DNA of 64,000 nucleotides from Kocuria subflava (GTDB lineage: Bacteria > Actinomycetota > Actinomycetes > Actinomycetales > Micrococcaceae), in contig NZ_JAAVUN010000002.1 in NCBI RefSeq assembly GCF_012163155.1, forward strand, positions 169,075-233,074, written 5' to 3'. Below are positions 57,782 through 64,000 of the stretch, one piece after another; position 1 is the stretch's first letter, and each line of letters begins with the position of its first letter. The notes beneath the pieces are model-generated. The model did no database searches and was not told the origin of the DNA. It was given only the letters and a program-made list of their open reading frames with translations. The position numbers were made by a program, and so were the translations under genes.

Positions 57782-58029
57782 AGCGGCAGCACATCCTTGA
57801 GGAAACCGCGCAGGCGCAGAAAATTCGCCAGGTGCTCCCGGTGCTCATCACAGGCCGTCCAGACCTTGCGGCGTTCCGGGGTGTGCACCTTGGGGTTGTT
57901 CCATTCCAGCTTCCACATGGCCTGTACCGTGCAGCCTCGGCGCGAACACTGCACCGCCTCCGGGCCGGAACTCTGCGCCGCTTGGGATTGTGGCCCCTGA
58001 GACAGGGAACCCAACAGGTCGAAGGACAT
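57778..58029 (-). CDS. Small Cys-rich protein upstream of SURF1, unknown function
   Basis: An 83-residue soluble protein. CSRRGC near residue 28 and CDEHREHL near residue 60 supply Cys and His that could bind zinc. It has no membrane segment. Overlaps the SURF1 start by 4 bases, so the two are probably coupled. Similar small proteins accompany SURF1 in other actinobacteria; the function is not known to me. Confidence 0.7.
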   Translation of the reverse strand: MSFDLLGSLSQGPQSQAAQSSGPEAVQCSRRGCTVQAMWKLEWNNPKVHTPERRKVWTACDEHREHLANFLRLRGFLKDVLPL

Positions 58030-58127
58030 GGGGCCGGAATGCTCCTGGAAAACTACTGAATGAGTGGACCGTGCACTCGCACGATCAGGGCAGCCACCAG
58101 CCTAACCGTGTCAGCTGGCAGTCACCT

Positions 58128-58652
58128 TCACGACCATTCGCCTTCCACCACGGTTCTGTCTCGCACCACATCGGTTCTGTCCGGCTCCACTCCAGTTTGC
58201 CCCTCACGATGGAAATGGCCTTCACGGGAGGCCGCGGCGTCGTCGTCGTGGGACGTGTGGGGAACTGTAGAGAGTTCGAGGTGGTGCTCCGGGCTCATGT
58301 ACTGGGAGGAACGTTCGGACTTGTCCGCGCCCGCATTGGCCAGCAGCACCGCAGACCACGGGAGAACCACCATGCCCACCACACACGCGATGCGCCACCA
58401 GATGTTGTCAATCAGCACGAACCCAAAAAAGCAGGCCACACGCAGCAACATCTGCACGCCGTAGACCTTCATCCGCCGCCCCATGTTCACGGACAGCGCC
58501 TCCGGAGTGGCGGTGATCGAGTGAACAGTGTCCCGTTCACGGCCCCTACGCGGAGCGCTGACGGACGACGACGACGGGGTCGGTGAGTGTGGCGGCCCAG
58601 GTCTGTCCTGGAGTTGTGCCATGTCTGCGGGAGTGAGGTATCGCTTGGCCAA
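58128..58652 (-). CDS. DUF3099 family membrane protein
   Basis: A 174-residue protein with the DUF3099 core: HSITATPEALSVNMGRRMKVY followed by two membrane helices (LLRVACFFGFVLI and IACVVGMVVLPWSAVLLAN). The tail is polar. The TTG at 58652 is chosen because a perfect AGGAGG lies six bases upstream; longer frames have no such site. Function unknown. Separated from SURF1's partner by about 100 bases. Confidence 0.82.
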   Translation of the reverse strand: MAKRYLTPADMAQLQDRPGPPHSPTPSSSSVSAPRRGRERDTVHSITATPEALSVNMGRRMKVYGVQMLLRVACFFGFVLIDNIWWRIACVVGMVVLPWSAVLLANAGADKSERSSQYMSPEHHLELSTVPHTSHDDDAAASREGHFHREGQTGVEPDRTDVVRDRTVVEGEWS

Positions 58653-58968
58653 ATGACACCTCCTGAACAGTCCGGGCACGGTGGGCGTTGCACAGCCCAA
58701 CAACTCATTGTGCACCCGTGTGAGCTTGCACCCAACCGTTGACGGAGCAAGGGCAGCAGGTACGCCTGCGATCCCCAGAATGGCCGGGTACGGCGCAATT
58801 CTGGAGCCTTTGCACAAGCCCACGTGCATCATCTGGTTGGGCGTGCCATAGGATTACCTACACAGGTGGGGATAGTCTGAGCCGGTCGCACGCAAGGTCA
58901 CGTCCCCCTAACCGAGGTGACCACAGCGGCCACAACACGTCAGCATGACCGAAAGGCACCCATCTCCC
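58653..58968. other. Divergent region between the DUF3099 gene and fabG
   Basis: No gene supported. A TAGTCT box at 58873-58878 may be the -10 of fabG. The DUF3099 side holds AGGAGG at 58659-58664 (minus strand). No strong -35, hairpin or operator was seen. Confidence 0.4.
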
Positions 58969-59700
58969 ATGGCAGTTGCAACCCCGGAAACCACAGAGCC
59001 CCGTGTTGTTTTGGTGACGGGCGGTAACCGCGGTATCGGCAAGTGCATCGCCGATTCCTTCCGCGCACAGGGTGACCGTGTGATCATCACCTACCGCTCC
59101 GGAGACGCCCCCGAAGGTGTTGACGCCGTGCAGTGTGACGTCAGCTCCACCAAATCTGTGGAAGCCGCTTACAAGGAAATCGAGTCCACCTGGGGTCCCG
59201 TGGAGATCCTGGTGGCCAACGCAGGCATCACCAAGGACACCCTGCTCATGCGCATGAGCGAGGATGACTTCACCTCCGTACTGGACACCAACCTGGTGGG
59301 TGCCTTCCGTGTGGCCAAGCGCGCCACCAAGGGTTTCCTCAAGCTCAAGCGTGGCCGCGTGATCTTCATTTCCTCCGTGGTGGGCGTGACTGGCGCTCCC
59401 GGCCAGGCCAACTACGCCGCTTCCAAGGCCGGGCTGACCGGCATGGCTCGGGCCATCACCCGTGAACTCGGTGCCCGCAACGTGACCGCCAACGTGGTGG
59501 CCCCCGGGTACATCACCACGGACATGACCGCGGAACTGCCGGAAGATGTCACCGCCAACTACATGACCTCCATCCCCGCCGCACGGTTCGGCGACCCGGA
59601 AGAGGTGGCGAACGCCGTGCAGTGGCTGGCTTCCCCCGGGGCCGGTTACGTCAACGGAACCGTGATCCGCGTGGACGGCGGGCTTGGCATGGGGCTGTGA
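58969..59700 (+). CDS. fabG: 3-oxoacyl-ACP reductase FabG
   Basis: NADPH-dependent reductase of fatty acid elongation. The 243-residue short-chain dehydrogenase has the cofactor motif TGGNRGIG near residue 15, NAG in LVANAG, catalytic Ser in FISSVVG and Tyr/Lys in YAASK, and ends with the usual VDGGLGMGL. Two ATG codons are possible; 58969 is taken, 58945 would add eight residues. The SDR gene downstream makes the fabG1-inhA-like order. Confidence 0.93.
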   Translation: MAVATPETTEPRVVLVTGGNRGIGKCIADSFRAQGDRVIITYRSGDAPEGVDAVQCDVSSTKSVEAAYKEIESTWGPVEILVANAGITKDTLLMRMSEDDFTSVLDTNLVGAFRVAKRATKGFLKLKRGRVIFISSVVGVTGAPGQANYAASKAGLTGMARAITRELGARNVTANVVAPGYITTDMTAELPEDVTANYMTSIPAARFGDPEEVANAVQWLASPGAGYVNGTVIRVDGGLGMGL

Positions 59701-59868
59701 GCGCCCTCTTGGTTGCGCTCAGTTGAGCTGGCCGCACCCGTGAGCGGTCCCTCCCATTGGGCTGTCCGCTCCGTCTGGATAGGCTGAACAAAACCGTTGT
59801 TTGCGTTGGGTGAGCCGCCGGAAACGGCCGCTGACCCGACGCAAATCCCCGAACTCAAGGAGATCTTG

Positions 59869-60639
59869 ATGAACTCAGTTGCCGGCAAAACCGTTGTGGT
59901 CACCGGATCCTCCCGCGGGGTGGGTGCAGACACAGCCAAGATCCTGGCCGGTGAGGGGGCCAACGTGGTGGTCAATTACCGCCAGAAGGCCCCCCGCGCC
60001 AACAAGGTGGTCAAGGAGATCGAGGAAGCCGGTGGCAAGGCCATTGCCGTGGGCGCCGACCTCACGGACACCGACACCGTGCAGGCTCTGTTTGATCAGG
60101 CCGTGGAAGCCTTTGGCTCCGTGGACGTGGTGATCCTCAACGCCTCCGGCGGCATGGAATCCGGCATGGGCGAGGACTACGCCATGCGCCTGAACCGCGA
60201 TGCCCAGAACGATGCCCTGACCACAGCCTTGAAGTACCTGCCGCAGGGTGGCCGCGTGGTGTTCGTGACCAGCCACCAGGCCCACTTCATCCGCGAGGTG
60301 GAAACCATGGATGCCTACGCTGACGTGGCCAAGTCCAAGCGCGCCGGTGAGGATCAGTTGACCTCCCGTATCCCGGAGATGACGGAAGCAGGCGTGGACT
60401 TTGTGGTGGTCTCCGGCGACATGATCGAAGGCACCGTCACCGCCACCTTGCTCAACCGCGCACAGCCCGGTGCCCTTGAGGCCCGCCGCGAGGCCGCCGG
60501 CAAGCTGCTGTCCGTCAACGAGTTCGCCACGGAGATCGCCAAGATGGTCACCGCCGACGTTGAGACCGGCCACATCGAGTTGGCGGGCGGCTCCGGGGAT
60601 TTCCCCGCTGACGGTGGTGCCGCACAGCCCGTGAACTGA
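59869..60639 (+). CDS. Short-chain dehydrogenase/reductase family protein
   Basis: A 256-residue SDR downstream of fabG. The N-terminal motif TGSSRGVG is of the classical type, and ILNASGG replaces NNAG. The catalytic zone is unusual: Ser in VTSHQ and Tyr followed at distance 7 by Lys (YADVAKSK, Y-x6-K), the spacing of enoyl-ACP reductases FabI/InhA, not the Y-x3-K of classical SDRs. Given its place beside fabG, an enoyl-reductase-like role is conceivable. AAGGAG lies five bases before the ATG at 59869; the frame opens earlier at 59797. Confidence 0.8.
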   Translation: MNSVAGKTVVVTGSSRGVGADTAKILAGEGANVVVNYRQKAPRANKVVKEIEEAGGKAIAVGADLTDTDTVQALFDQAVEAFGSVDVVILNASGGMESGMGEDYAMRLNRDAQNDALTTALKYLPQGGRVVFVTSHQAHFIREVETMDAYADVAKSKRAGEDQLTSRIPEMTEAGVDFVVVSGDMIEGTVTATLLNRAQPGALEARREAAGKLLSVNEFATEIAKMVTADVETGHIELAGGSGDFPADGGAAQPVN

Positions 60640-60695
60640 GGCTTCACCCGGCACGACGACGACGCCCTGCCGCGCCGCCGATCTCCCACCAACGG

Positions 60696-60728
60696 ACTGA
60701 TACCCCACGCAATGCGTGGGGTATCAGT
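60696..60728. terminator. Bidirectional terminator between the SDR gene and serB
   Basis: ACTGATACCCCAC (60696) pairs with GTGGGGTATCAGT (60728) around GCAATGC; a 13-bp perfect stem between convergent genes. Confidence 0.88.
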
Positions 60729-60778
60729 GTTGTGAGGCGAACTGGGCCAGCAGCTGGGGAGTGACCGCCGCCGATTGC

Positions 60779-61711
60779 TCAGAGATCCGCGAAGAAGCGG
60801 ACCGAGTCCAGGTTGGGCAGGTTGATCTGGGCGTCGGCCTCCGCGCGCAGGTTCGGCTTGCCGTTGAAGGCGATGCCGACCGCGGCGGTTTCCAGCATCT
60901 TGGCGTCATTGGCGCCATCGCCCACGGCAATCACCTGTTCCGGGCTGACCTGATCGGCTTGGGCCCATTCCCGCAGCATGCGTTCTTTGACGTCGGCATC
61001 CACAATGGGGCCCACCACGCGTCCGGTCAGGTGACCGTCCTCAATTTCCAGTTCATTGGCCAAGTGGTGATCCAGCCCCAGCTTCTGAGCCAGGGGAGTG
61101 AGGATCTGGCTGAAGCCCCCGGACACCACGGCAACGGTGTGCCCGGCACGGTGGAAGGTGTCCACCAGAACGCGGGCGCCCACGCTGAAACGGACCTGTG
61201 CCACCACGTCCTCCAGAACGGACACGGGCAGGCCTTTGAGCACCGCCACCCGCTCGCGCAGGGATTGCGCAAAGTCCAGTTCGCCGCGCATGGCACGGTC
61301 CGTGACGGCAGCGACCTCCTCCTGGCGGCCCACGTGACCTGCCAGGAGTTCAATGACCTCCTGCTGGATCAGGGTGGAATCCACGTCCATGATCAGCATT
61401 TTCTTGGCATCGGGATCAAAGAGCTGACCTGGAATGACGTTGACGTCAACGCTGTGCCAACGGAAGCCCATGGGATCCGGGCGCAGTTGGGTGCGCAGCT
61501 TCTCCAGGTCGCCACCGGTGACCCTGGCGGTCATGGCGGAGTACCCGGATGCTTCAGATTCTTCGCTGCCGCCGGAGGCGGTGGAGGTCACGCGAACGCG
61601 GCCGTAGTGCTCAACCGTGGCACCGGAGTCCTCGACCTCGGCCAGCATGGCTTCCACGTCTTCTGGCCGCGGGGTCTTGGACAATGCGATCACGGCGAGT
61701 TCGTCGGTCAT
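60779..61711 (-). CDS. serB: Phosphoserine phosphatase
   Basis: Last enzyme of serine synthesis, a HAD-family phosphatase. The 310-residue protein has an N-terminal ACT-like regulatory region (about residues 1-95), then the HAD motifs DVDSTLIQQE near 112, SGG in VVSGGFSQ near 200, and GDGANDAKML near 260. The ATG at 61711 follows TAGAAT after 7 bases, a leaderless pattern; the frame is open further upstream without support. Confidence 0.94.
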   Translation of the reverse strand: MTDELAVIALSKTPRPEDVEAMLAEVEDSGATVEHYGRVRVTSTASGGSEESEASGYSAMTARVTGGDLEKLRTQLRPDPMGFRWHSVDVNVIPGQLFDPDAKKMLIMDVDSTLIQQEVIELLAGHVGRQEEVAAVTDRAMRGELDFAQSLRERVAVLKGLPVSVLEDVVAQVRFSVGARVLVDTFHRAGHTVAVVSGGFSQILTPLAQKLGLDHHLANELEIEDGHLTGRVVGPIVDADVKERMLREWAQADQVSPEQVIAVGDGANDAKMLETAAVGIAFNGKPNLRAEADAQINLPNLDSVRFFADL

Positions 61712-61718
61712 GGCCGGG

Positions 61719-61724
61719 ATTCTA
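61719..61724 (-). promoter_or_regulatory. -10 box of a probable leaderless serB promoter
   Basis: Minus strand TAGAAT, seven bases, ATG at 61711. Confidence 0.5.
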
Positions 61725-61882
61725 TCGGGCGTGCCAGCTGGAATGAACTTGGCAGCCCCGTGCGTGACCAGCGCCTCACCACCCGGAAACCAGCCGGCAA
61801 CACCATCCGGGAGGCTAGATGATGCGGATTCAAGCTGCTGCCACACACCGCAACCCTGACCCGTCTGCCTGAGCCGCACTAC

Positions 61883-61888
61883 TAGAGT
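61883..61888 (+). promoter_or_regulatory. -10 box of a probable leaderless ABC ATPase promoter
   Basis: TAGAGT, seven bases, ATG at 61896. Confidence 0.5.
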
Positions 61889-61895
61889 TGTGCCC

Positions 61896-62681
61896 ATGAG
61901 CGCTGTTGTGAACATGACCGATGTAGACCTTGTCCGCGGCACCAAGAACCTGTTGAACCAGGTCTCCTGGACGGTTCAGGACAGTGAGCGCTGGGTGGTT
62001 CTGGGCCCCAACGGCGCGGGCAAGTCCACGCTGCTCTCCATTGCGGCAGCCCGCCTGCACCCCACCCGCGGTGCCGTGGAGATCCTGGACGAAACCCTGG
62101 GCCGCGTGGATGTTTTCGAACTGCGCCCGCGCATCGGCCTGACCTCCGCACCACTGGCGGAGCAGATCCCGGCGCGGGAAACGGTGTTCGACGCCGTTGT
62201 TTCTGCCGCCTGGGGTGTGGCCGGCCGGTGGCGAGAGCGCTATGAACAGACCGATGAGGACCGGGCTCATGAACTCATCAAGGACTGGGACCTGCAGCGG
62301 CTGATTGACCGCAAGTTCGGTTCCCTGTCCTCCGGGGAGAAGAAGCGGGTGCTGATTGCCCGCGCCCTGATGACCGACCCCGAACTTCTGCTCCTGGACG
62401 AGCCCGCTGCAGGCCTGGACGTGGCCGGCCGGGAAGATTTGGTGGAGCGCCTGGACCAGCTGGCGGCCTCGGAGAATGCGCCCGCTGTCGTGATGGTCAC
62501 CCACCACCTGGAGGAGGTTCCCCCGGGATTCACCCACGCCCTGTTGATCCGTGAAGGTTCCGTGGTGGCTGCCGGGCCGGTGGGTGAGGTCATGACGCCG
62601 CAGGCGCTGTCCGACACATACGGGATGCCGCTTAAGCTCGTGCGGGTGGGCAAGCGCTTCGCTGCCTTCCGTCAGGACTGA
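61896..62681 (+). CDS. Stand-alone ABC transporter ATP-binding protein
   Basis: A 261-residue ABC ATPase: Walker A GPNGAGKSTL near residue 38, signature LSSGEKKRVLIARAL near 146, Walker B LLLLDEPAAGLD and switch His in VTHHLEE. No membrane partner is adjacent; the next gene is a TSUP permease that does not need an ATPase. Substrate unknown. The GTG at 61890 is a possible alternative start, but the ATG at 61896 has the better -10 spacing. Confidence 0.85.
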   Translation: MSAVVNMTDVDLVRGTKNLLNQVSWTVQDSERWVVLGPNGAGKSTLLSIAAARLHPTRGAVEILDETLGRVDVFELRPRIGLTSAPLAEQIPARETVFDAVVSAAWGVAGRWRERYEQTDEDRAHELIKDWDLQRLIDRKFGSLSSGEKKRVLIARALMTDPELLLLDEPAAGLDVAGREDLVERLDQLAASENAPAVVMVTHHLEEVPPGFTHALLIREGSVVAAGPVGEVMTPQALSDTYGMPLKLVRVGKRFAAFRQD

Positions 62682-62755
62682 CGCACTCGTCTGCGCACTG
62701 ACGGTCACCCCGTGCCGTCTGAGCGGCACCCACACAGCAACAGAGGCTTGAGTCC

Positions 62756-63622
62756 GTGGAATGGTTCAGTGAGCTGGGCGCCAACTTCCCCTTTGAGTGG
62801 TGGCAGGTAGCCCTGATCTTGGTGGCCGGTGTGTGGGCCGGTCTGATCAACACCATTGTGGGTTCCGGCACCCTGGTCACATTCCCCGTGCTGGTGACCA
62901 TGGGCGTGTCACCGGTCACGGCCACCATGTCCAATGCCATGGGCCTGATTGCCGGGAACCTGACCGGCGCCTGGGGGTACCGCAGCAAACTCAAAGGCGT
63001 GGTGCGCACCCTGCTCAAACTCATCCCGTGCTCCGTGGTGGGTGGCGTGGTGGGGGCTGCGTTGCTCATGCACCTGCCGGAGGAGGTTTTTGCCTACGTC
63101 GCACCCGTGCTGATCCTGGTGGCGCTGGGGTTCGTGGTCTTTCAGCCCCGGTTGCAGGCGGCCGTCCGGGCCAAGAAGGAGCAACAGGCCAAGCGCGCCG
63201 CTGGACGCGCTGAGGCTGCCGGGCAGCAGGCACCGCCGCTGGACCCGGACCGCGAGTCCCAACCGTTGAGCCTCTACATCCTGGTGTTCCTGGCAGCCGT
63301 GTACGGCGGCTACTTTGTGGCCGCCCAGGGTGTGCTGTTGCTGGGGATCCTGGGCGTGTTCCTGATGGCCTCCATGCAGTCCGCCAACGCGGTCAAGACC
63401 GTTCTGGTGGCTGTGGTCAACATTGTGGCCGCCCTGTCCTACGTGATCTTTGCCTTTGACCGCGTCAACTGGTGGGTGGTCCTGTTGATCGCTATCTCCT
63501 CCACCGTGGGTTCCTGGGTGGGGGCCAAGGTGGGTCAGCGCCTCTCCCCGGTGGCCCTGCGCACCGTGATTGTGCTCCTGGGTGTGGTGGCCCTGGCCAA
63601 CATGATCCGCCAGCTCATCTGA
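62756..63622 (+). CDS. TSUP (TauE/SafE) family permease
   Basis: A 288-residue membrane protein with seven or eight hydrophobic segments in two repeats, the TauE/SafE pattern: GLINTIVGSGTLVTFPVL in the first, GYFVAAQGVLLLGILG in the second. A charged loop of about 50 residues separates the halves. Family members move organosulfonates, sulfite or other anions; no substrate can be assigned. GTG start. Confidence 0.87.
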   Translation: MEWFSELGANFPFEWWQVALILVAGVWAGLINTIVGSGTLVTFPVLVTMGVSPVTATMSNAMGLIAGNLTGAWGYRSKLKGVVRTLLKLIPCSVVGGVVGAALLMHLPEEVFAYVAPVLILVALGFVVFQPRLQAAVRAKKEQQAKRAAGRAEAAGQQAPPLDPDRESQPLSLYILVFLAAVYGGYFVAAQGVLLLGILGVFLMASMQSANAVKTVLVAVVNIVAALSYVIFAFDRVNWWVVLLIAISSTVGSWVGAKVGQRLSPVALRTVIVLLGVVALANMIRQLI

Positions 63623-63659
63623 TCCCCCCGCTTTTCACGACGACGACGGAAGCTGACCC

Positions 63660-63992
63660 TTGGCCCGAATCATCCACCTCACTGACCCGAATGACTCACG
63701 CGTGGCCGATTACACGTCCCTGACGGATGTGGCGCTGCGCCGGAAGTTGGAACCAGAACGCGGGATGTATCTGGCGGAATCCTCCAAGGTGCTGCGCCGA
63801 GCCCTGGATGCTGGTCATCAGCCCAGGTCTTTCTTCATGGCGCAGAAGTGGGTGGATGATCTGGCTGATGTTCTGGAAGCCCATCCGGAGGTTCCCGTGT
63901 ACGTGGGATCGGATGAGGTGTTAGAAGCCATCTGTGAGTGTCTACCTGGCTGGTCCGGGACCGGCTGGTCAGGATGGTTCCGGTCGCGCTGA
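63660..63992 (+). pseudogene. TrmH/SpoU-type RNA methyltransferase, broken off
   Basis: The first ~90 residues match the N-terminal substrate-binding part of TrmH/SpoU RNA 2'-O-ribose methyltransferases (IHLTDPNDSRVADYTSLTDVA, then ESSKVLRRALDAGHQPRSF, each seen in pieces). After DEVLEAI the match stops and an unrelated Trp/Gly-rich stretch leads to a stop at 63990. The expected methyltransferase domain of about 170 residues is missing. Insertion of a mobile element at about 63931 is one explanation; the new sequence begins TGTGAGTGTC. Further sequence lies beyond the window. Confidence 0.7.
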
Positions 63993-64000
63993 ACAGCGTG

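Overview
The window is a GC-rich chromosomal segment from an actinobacterium, most likely a member of the Micrococcaceae (Arthrobacter/Kocuria/Rothia type). The evidence is gene order: polA-rpsA-coaE-uvrB; uvrA-uvrC-rapZ-yvcK-whiA-gap-pgk-tpi-secG; a tkt-tal-pgi-zwf-opcA-pgl pentose-phosphate operon facing ctaB; ctaA-sufR-sufB-sufD-sufC-sufT. WhiA, OpcA and the sufR/ctaA/ABC neighbourhood are actinobacterial hallmarks. GTG and TTG starts are frequent, and many genes have a -10 box only 6-7 bases before the start codon, which points to leaderless transcripts. No rRNA, tRNA or CRISPR array was seen.

Layout. 1-8.5 kb: end of polA, rpsA, a YigZ-family gene, coaE, uvrB, a Na/Pi-type transporter and a small coiled-coil protein. 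8.5-10 kb: terC behind a probable manganese (yybP-ykoY) riboswitch. 10-15.2 kb: minus-strand SatD-like regulator and membrane partner, a Ski2-like RNA helicase, a metallo-beta-lactamase hydrolase, and a small plus-strand membrane protein. 15.3-28.1 kb: DNA repair (uvrA, uvrC), an acyltransferase, rapZ-yvcK-whiA, lower glycolysis and secG. 28.2-36.5 kb: pentose-phosphate operon on the minus strand, whose last gene is a Pgl homologue that appears to have lost its active site. 36.9-46.8 kb: heme A synthesis (ctaB, ctaA), a DapA-family protein, an ABC exporter, and the suf iron-sulfur operon under SufR.

46.8-47.7 kb: a HigB/HigA-like toxin-antitoxin pair bracketed by two identical 90-base repeats, each folding into a perfect 31-bp hairpin. 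This is the most unusual structure in the window. 47.7-52.6 kb: a CatC-like protein, a zinc metallopeptidase, a biotin ECF transporter (bioY-ecfA-ecfT) with a BioQ-like operator, and an aromatic-acid-type MFS transporter. 52.8-58.7 kb: an ABC-F ATPase, an HPr-kinase-like/PqqD-like fusion, a frameshifted Tat-exported protein, SURF1, a small Cys-rich protein and a DUF3099 protein. 58.9-64 kb: fabG and a second SDR, serB, an ABC ATPase, a TSUP permease, and the start of a TrmH/SpoU methyltransferase whose reading frame breaks off abruptly.

Themes. Core metabolism is in co-oriented, often 4-base-overlapping operons. Long hairpins with 25-31 bp arms lie at several gene ends, some with the stop codon inside an arm. 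All family names rest on motif recognition by eye; nothing was searched or computed. Positions of promoters and some start codons are inferred.
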